Below are positions 22,934 through 27,379 of a DNA stretch of 27,379 nucleotides, piece after piece. This DNA is from a virus: IMG/VR virus record IMGVR_UViG_3300017917_004094, positions 1-27,379 of that record. One strand, written 5' to 3'. A program made the translations under genes and the position numbers. How positions within the stretch are numbered: position 1 is the stretch's first letter; every line of letters begins with the position of its first letter. The notes beneath the pieces were generated by a model, which worked only from the letters and a program-made list of their open reading frames with translations, did no database searches and was not told where the DNA came from.

Positions 22934-25900
22934 TATGCTGCCCCGTATCTATTAAGCATACCTCCAGGCATTTTTTGTGCCTGAAGTTCTTTCTGAACAG
23001 CTGTTGCAATTGCACGTCCAAGATTATTCATATCCATACCCTCTGTCTGTGTAGTAGTTTGCCCATTGCTGGACATATTGACATTTACCGAAACATTATT
23101 TTGCTGCGAAGTTCCCTGACCATGCATTTGAACAGGTATAGCTCGGCCATTTGGAAGAGGAACAACGGCCTCATTATAACGACCTTCTCCTACAAGATAT
23201 GTTGGCTGTCTTATGATGCCTTCAACACCACTAGCCCTATTCATAACCCCGCCGATGGCCATTGGTATTATACCACCATTAGCTAAACCAATAGTAGAGG
23301 ACCGTGGTTTTACACCTTTTGCTGCTCCAGGTATTGTTCCCCCAGCGGCGGCCGGAATAGGAGGTGCTCCCATGAGTGTTCTTATTGCAGCAATAGCTGT
23401 TTCTATAGCAAGCTGTACCAGAAGTTCCGTTATAACCCTAGCTATAGTAGCTAGTATAGCCTTACCCATATCCTTAAAAGCTTCTGAACTTTTCTTGGAT
23501 CCATCAATAATGGAAGCAAATGCATCTGTAAAGCTTGAGTATACAGAATCCATTATTTGTTGTGTACCATCCAAATATGTATTCATAGTGCTTAAAGCAG
23601 CTGCGGTATTTTGAATATTAGCAACCATTGCAGGATTACTAAGAAGTTCTAATACTCTTACTGAATCTCCACCACTTATTTGATTTAGTACAGTATCAAA
23701 AGCTTTCTGCATCTGTGGAGGCATAAATCCTGCAGCTCCTAGTGTTGCCTTATTGATGCTCATTTGTCTTTGTGCTTCTAGCATTCTAGCAATAGTATTG
23801 TCTGTAGTTGTTAGAGGAGTGTTAGCTTTTTCATTAGATAGTTGTTGTTTATATAGTTGTAGTTGAGTACCTCGTAAGATTTCTGTAGCAAGGAGCTGTT
23901 CATAGTATTTCGCATCTGTGCTACTTAATATATTCCTACCTAATTCTTTAGCCCTCTCATCTTTTGAATTCTTAATAGCGTTCTCATACTCTAGTCTAGC
24001 AGTTTGATAATTTATATCTAAAATTTGTTGTTTTAAGGTTGTTTCAGTTTCAAAATTACGTATCTGATCTTCTAAAAATGCTATTTTATCTTCATGTTCT
24101 TGCTTAGCTAAGTCATACTCTTCTTTAGCTGTAAGATTTCTACCCTGTAACGCAGCTTGCCTCTCTAGGCCACGACGTCTACCCTCTAATTGAGCAGCTC
24201 TTAGATCACTAGTTGCACTAGTCTGCTCCTTTATAAGATCTAGAAGTTTTTCTTCATCTTTTAGTTTTTCAGAACGTAGATATTTTTCTCCATTATAGTA
24301 TTTTATAATTAGTTCAAAAGAAGTTTTTTTACTTTCAAGAAGGCGCTTTTCCTGATCAATAGCAGCAGTTGCTGCGTCCTTTCTAGCATTTTCTGCACCT
24401 ATTTGAGCATTTATAGAGTTAATTTCAGCTTGCGTAGCAGTTTTATTAGCTGCTTTTTGTTGCAATTCTTTTACTTTTGCGTCATTATTTGCTACTATTT
24501 CCGCTCTTCTTTTTGCTAGTAAATCTATTTCTTCCTTATAAGTGGATAAAAACTTTGTTTGGTCTGATATAGCAGATATTCCTTTATCAATATCAATACC
24601 TTCAAGTTTTAACTTATTAACTTTATCTAGCTCTTCAGCTATTTGTTGGGTAGTTTGCGCAACCTTTAGGTTACTTTCTGCGGTACTAACAGCAGAAGAG
24701 GCTCTTGACGCAGCCGCGCTTAGGTTAAGATAAGAATCTTTAAGAGCATCAGTCTCTGCCTTAGCCTTCGTAGTTGACTCTGCAGAGTTTTCTAAAGCAA
24801 CTCTAAATTCTTTTAATATGACCTCCATCATATTATCCTTAATTAAACCAGGTGGCATAGCCTGTATATAACTGTAAGTACGTAAAGTGTAGGCTAGCTT
24901 ACTATAATTATCAATGGCGTCTTGCATTGTTTTAGTATCTGCACCCATTAAAATAAGTTGATTCATTTGTTCAGTAAACTTATCTAAAGGATTGTCTTTT
25001 ATATACTGTGAAAAAACATCAATAGTAGTTTTTGTATCAATAGTATTATTTTTAAGATCAGTAAAAAATTTATTTATTGAATTAGAGTTATCATTTATAG
25101 ATGCAGCAATTTTATCCATTGGGGTTGTAGTGACCTTATTAAATTCCGCAAATGCATCAGTTACAGCCTTACCAGAATCAGCTAAATCTCTATAACTACT
25201 TGTTATGTTAGCATTTTTATCTAGTAAATTTCTAGCTATAGTTAATGCTTGTTCTCTACTTTTTGCTAATCCAATTTCTGCAATTGCAGCATCTACCGCT
25301 GCTTCACCACTAGTAGCCAATGTACTTTGAAGTACGGCTTCTATTTTCTCAGTCTCTATAGAGGTAGCATTTAAATCTTTTAATTTCTGTTCAAGAGAAC
25401 CATACTGTTTTATACCTTCACTTATATTCATTCCTGAAAAGGGATTCACAGTTGGTGCTGCATTTACTTCAAAACGACCTCTACTTAATAATCTCGGTAT
25501 TTCAATAGAAGATTTTTTAACTTCATCTATAGTTTTATCTAAGTCGTCTCGTAGAGCTTTTGCTTGGTTAATAAGAGCATCGAAAGCTTGCCCACCCTTA
25601 CCAGCCTTACTTAATTTGGTAATTTCAATATTTTGTTGTTTTAAACTATCCGCAAAATCTTTGGCAGCTTTATCTGCTTCTCTCTGCCCAGCAGTAATAA
25701 GATCTATTATGCCAACTATAGCTTGAAAGCCCATAATAAATGCTGAGATAGGCCCAAGTAGCATACTTATACCACCACCAAGCAAGCCAATTGCTCTAGT
25801 AGCACCAGAAACAACTCCACCTATTTTTGAAAATCCTTTAACTGCAGTACTAACTACTTTACCTGATTTCTCAGAGGCTTTTAATCCTGCCTGGGTAAAG

Positions 25901-27378
25901 TTGTCCATTTCTTGGCCAAATGCAACGCCTATTCCCTTAAATAATCCTTTAATCCCAGATACTGGGCCACGAGCAAAAGCTTCCTGTATATCCGCAAAGA
26001 CAACCTGTTGTTGCGTTAAAAGTATACCTTCTTTTTTAAGATTATTTACTTGAACTTCTGCTGCCGCCTGTTTCTGTTTTTCTATAGTAATAAATTTTTC
26101 ATTTTGAATAATATTATTTAAATCTTTTTTTCGTTGTTCAAGTGCTGCTAAAGCTTTTGTATCAGCTGCAGTTCCTTTTGCTTTTTCTATTTCTATTTGT
26201 TTACCTAATTCAAGATGATCACTTTGTAACTTAGAAATTATTTCGCCACGTTTAGTTTGATCTTGAGAAAATATTCCTTTACCAACAGTTTTTGCTTCAT
26301 CACCAGTATAAACTTTACCAATACCAGCTCCAATATCTCTCTTTATATTTTTCTGTTCAGCTATAGCATCTTTTGATACTTTTGCAAAATATTCAGTTTT
26401 AGCTGTTACTCTTTCCATCTTATTGGTTAAGTCTTCAAGCGATGCCCCAAAAGAGGGTATAACTTTACTAGCTGCTGAACCTAATACAGCAGTTAAAGGT
26501 ATAAGTGCAAGTGCTGGTGCTTTAGCAAGTAGATTAATAAAAGGTGTTAATATATTTGCAACAAGCTGTAATAACTCTGTACCAAGTGTTCGTACTGAAG
26601 CGGCCAACTGATCAAAAGCATTTACAGGTATTCTATCAGCAATATCTTTATATTTATCTAAACCTTGTTCTGCAACTGCATTAGCAAATGCTTGCTGTCT
26701 TTCTGTTTTAGTAAGTTGAGAGGCTAATTTACCTTGCTGTTTTGCATATTTATCTACAGCATCATCAAGACGAACCATAATACCAAGTTCATCAAGAAGT
26801 TCTGGTTCTAACTTAACCACACCTCTCACAAGTCTATCAAGAGAATCTCCCATATCTCTACCAAGAGCAGAAGCGGCCCCTTTAGCGATAGTGGTAAGAT
26901 TTTCTAGCATCTTGGGATTTAATCCCCCTGATACTCCTAAAGCAGTTGCACGCATAGCATCAGTTGCTGAAATTGCGTCCCCTGTTATTGTTTGTAACTT
27001 TTTAGAAACCAGTGTTAAAGAAATTCCAGCTTGAGCTCCAACAAGTTCAAGGCCCTTACGAAGCTGCTCAGTTTGAGCAGCTTTTTGTAAGGCCTGAAAA
27101 GCAGCAGTAACAGCAAATAAGTTAGCGGCTAGTGTAGCATATGCTGCAACGAAGCCACCAGTATCAGAACCTCCAGCCAATGCAGCAAAGTCACGTCCTT
27201 CGGCCCCACGACTACCTATTGCACCACGGGCCTGCCTATAGCTACGCGTACTTATGCCGGCGGAAGACATTGCCTGTTTCCCGGTTCTAGTGTCTCTAAT
27301 ATCATTTCCGCGAAGTGAGGCATTATTGGTAGCATTTATAGCATCCGTCAGCCTTCTCTGGTTTTTAATTGCTCCATC
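22933..27378 (-). CDS. Tail tape measure protein, N-terminus outside the window
   Basis: The frame is open from the window edge, so at least 1481 residues are present and the true start is upstream; the ATG at 27270 is internal because the 36 codons before it read as the same kind of sequence (LTDAINATNNASLRGND). Tape measure proteins fill the tail tube, set its length and leave with the DNA. Long helical and coiled-coil regions dominate (for example around 24000-24800), with hydrophobic stretches near 25700-25810 (LLGGGISMLLGPISAFIMGF) and 23350-23450. The C-terminus has the lambdoid ending PTYLVGEGRYNEAVVPLPNG and PGGMLNRYGAA. At the usual 0.15 nm per residue, a tail of about 220 nm or more is expected. 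Confidence 0.93.
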   Translation of the reverse strand, partial: DGAIKNQRRLTDAINATNNASLRGNDIRDTRTGKQAMSSAGISTRSYRQARGAIGSRGAEGRDFAALAGGSDTGGFVAAYATLAANLFAVTAAFQALQKAAQTEQLRKGLELVGAQAGISLTLVSKKLQTITGDAISATDAMRATALGVSGGLNPKMLENLTTIAKGAASALGRDMGDSLDRLVRGVVKLEPELLDELGIMVRLDDAVDKYAKQQGKLASQLTKTERQQAFANAVAEQGLDKYKDIADRIPVNAFDQLAASVRTLGTELLQLVANILTPFINLLAKAPALALIPLTAVLGSAASKVIPSFGASLEDLTNKMERVTAKTEYFAKVSKDAIAEQKNIKRDIGAGIGKVYTGDEAKTVGKGIFSQDQTKRGEIISKLQSDHLELGKQIEIEKAKGTAADTKALAALEQRKKDLNNIIQNEKFITIEKQKQAAAEVQVNNLKKEGILLTQQQVVFADIQEAFARGPVSGIKGLFKGIGVAFGQEMDNFTQAGLKASEKSGKVVSTAVKGFSKIGGVVSGATRAIGLLGGGISMLLGPISAFIMGFQAIVGIIDLITAGQREADKAAKDFADSLKQQNIEITKLSKAGKGGQAFDALINQAKALRDDLDKTIDEVKKSSIEIPRLLSRGRFEVNAAPTVNPFSGMNISEGIKQYGSLEQKLKDLNATSIETEKIEAVLQSTLATSGEAAVDAAIAEIGLAKSREQALTIARNLLDKNANITSSYRDLADSGKAVTDAFAEFNKVTTTPMDKIAASINDNSNSINKFFTDLKNNTIDTKTTIDVFSQYIKDNPLDKFTEQMNQLILMGADTKTMQDAIDNYSKLAYTLRTYSYIQAMPPGLIKDNMMEVILKEFRVALENSAESTTKAKAETDALKDSYLNLSAAASRASSAVSTAESNLKVAQTTQQIAEELDKVNKLKLEGIDIDKGISAISDQTKFLSTYKEEIDLLAKRRAEIVANNDAKVKELQQKAANKTATQAEINSINAQIGAENARKDAATAAIDQEKRLLESKKTSFELIIKYYNGEKYLRSEKLKDEEKLLDLIKEQTSATSDLRAAQLEGRRRGLERQAALQGRNLTAKEEYDLAKQEHEDKIAFLEDQIRNFETETTLKQQILDINYQTARLEYENAIKNSKDERAKELGRNILSSTDAKYYEQLLATEILRGTQLQLYKQQLSNEKANTPLTTTDNTIARMLEAQRQMSINKATLGAAGFMPPQMQKAFDTVLNQISGGDSVRVLELLSNPAMVANIQNTAAALSTMNTYLDGTQQIMDSVYSSFTDAFASIIDGSKKSSEAFKDMGKAILATIARVITELLVQLAIETAIAAIRTLMGAPPIPAAAGGTIPGAAKGVKPRSSTIGLANGGIIPMAIGGVMNRASGVEGIIRQPTYLVGEGRYNEAVVPLPNGRAIPVQMHGQGTSQQNNVSVNVNMSSNGQTTTQTEGMDMNNLGRAIATAVQKELQAQKMPGGMLNRYGAA
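27050..27095 (-). repeat. Long two-part hairpin inside the tape measure gene
   Basis: The inner stem AAGCTGCTCA (27061-27070) pairs perfectly with TGAGCAGCTT (27074-27083) over a 3-base loop. An outer 9-bp stem pairs AGGCC and TTAC (27050-27059, one bulged C) with GTAAGGCCT (27087-27095). In all 19 pairs form within 46 bases. No T-run follows the full structure. Confidence 0.85.
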
Positions 27379-27379
27379 A

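Noticed and set aside
25273-25284. Palindrome CTGCAATTGCAG in the tape measure gene
   Set aside because: A single uninterrupted palindrome in coding DNA with no second copy seen; no reason to call it an operator.
27268-27270. ATG at 27270 as the start of the tape measure protein
   Set aside because: The frame is open to the window edge with matching composition, and no ribosome binding site precedes this ATG.

Overview
The window is part of an AT-rich, gene-dense genome of a double-stranded DNA tailed phage, most likely a siphovirus of a Gram-negative host. It holds two convergent blocks and no rRNA, tRNA, insertion sequence, integrase or CRISPR array. The tail genes follow the lambda order (H-M-L-K-I-J), which implies a long non-contractile tail. 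The replication and recombination genes look like those of T4 and its marine relatives. A lambda-like tail joined to T4-like DNA metabolism is a mosaic typical of lytic aquatic phages, but the host cannot be named from this sequence.

The plus strand, 1-11719, is a DNA-metabolism operon. It starts with the C-terminal end of a family A DNA polymerase. Then come an unknown protein with a TTG start, a PhoH-like ATPase, a UvsW-like helicase, an unknown 125-residue protein, a single-stranded DNA-binding protein with a strong hairpin behind it, and the Mre11/Rad50-type pair (T4 gp47/gp46, SbcD/SbcC). After these lie a thermonuclease with a signal peptide, a PD-(D/E)XK resolvase-like nuclease, a FEN/RNase H-type 5' nuclease, class I ribonucleotide reductase NrdA and NrdB, and an FkbM-family methyltransferase with a TTG start. 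Together they would copy the genome, process ends and branched intermediates, and reduce ribonucleotides for DNA synthesis.

A near-perfect bidirectional terminator (about 11723-11756) fills the 34-base gap between the two blocks.

The minus strand, 27379-11754, is a tail operon. In order of transcription it encodes a tape measure protein whose start lies outside the window, two tandem gpM-like minor tail proteins, gpL with an insertion in its iron-sulfur region, gpK (JAMM plus NlpC/P60 peptidases), gpI, the receptor-binding tip protein gpJ, a 1199-residue repetitive fibre with collagen-like stretches, and two small proteins sharing a short module. Nearly all junctions are ATGA/TAATG or longer overlaps, so translation is probably coupled along the operon.

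The most unusual signal not explained by the genes is a set of long, nearly perfect hairpins inside or between coding regions: in the tape measure gene (27050-27095), gpM (22790-22816), gpK (21045-21074), at the fibre/small-protein junction, where a GTGA loop holds the stop codon and a stem arm holds the next start codon (12678-12704), and in the helicase gene (1676-1724). Other points of interest are the carbohydrate-binding-like insertion in gpL, the exported nuclease inside a replication operon, and the absence of ATA codons in the ssDNA-binding gene.
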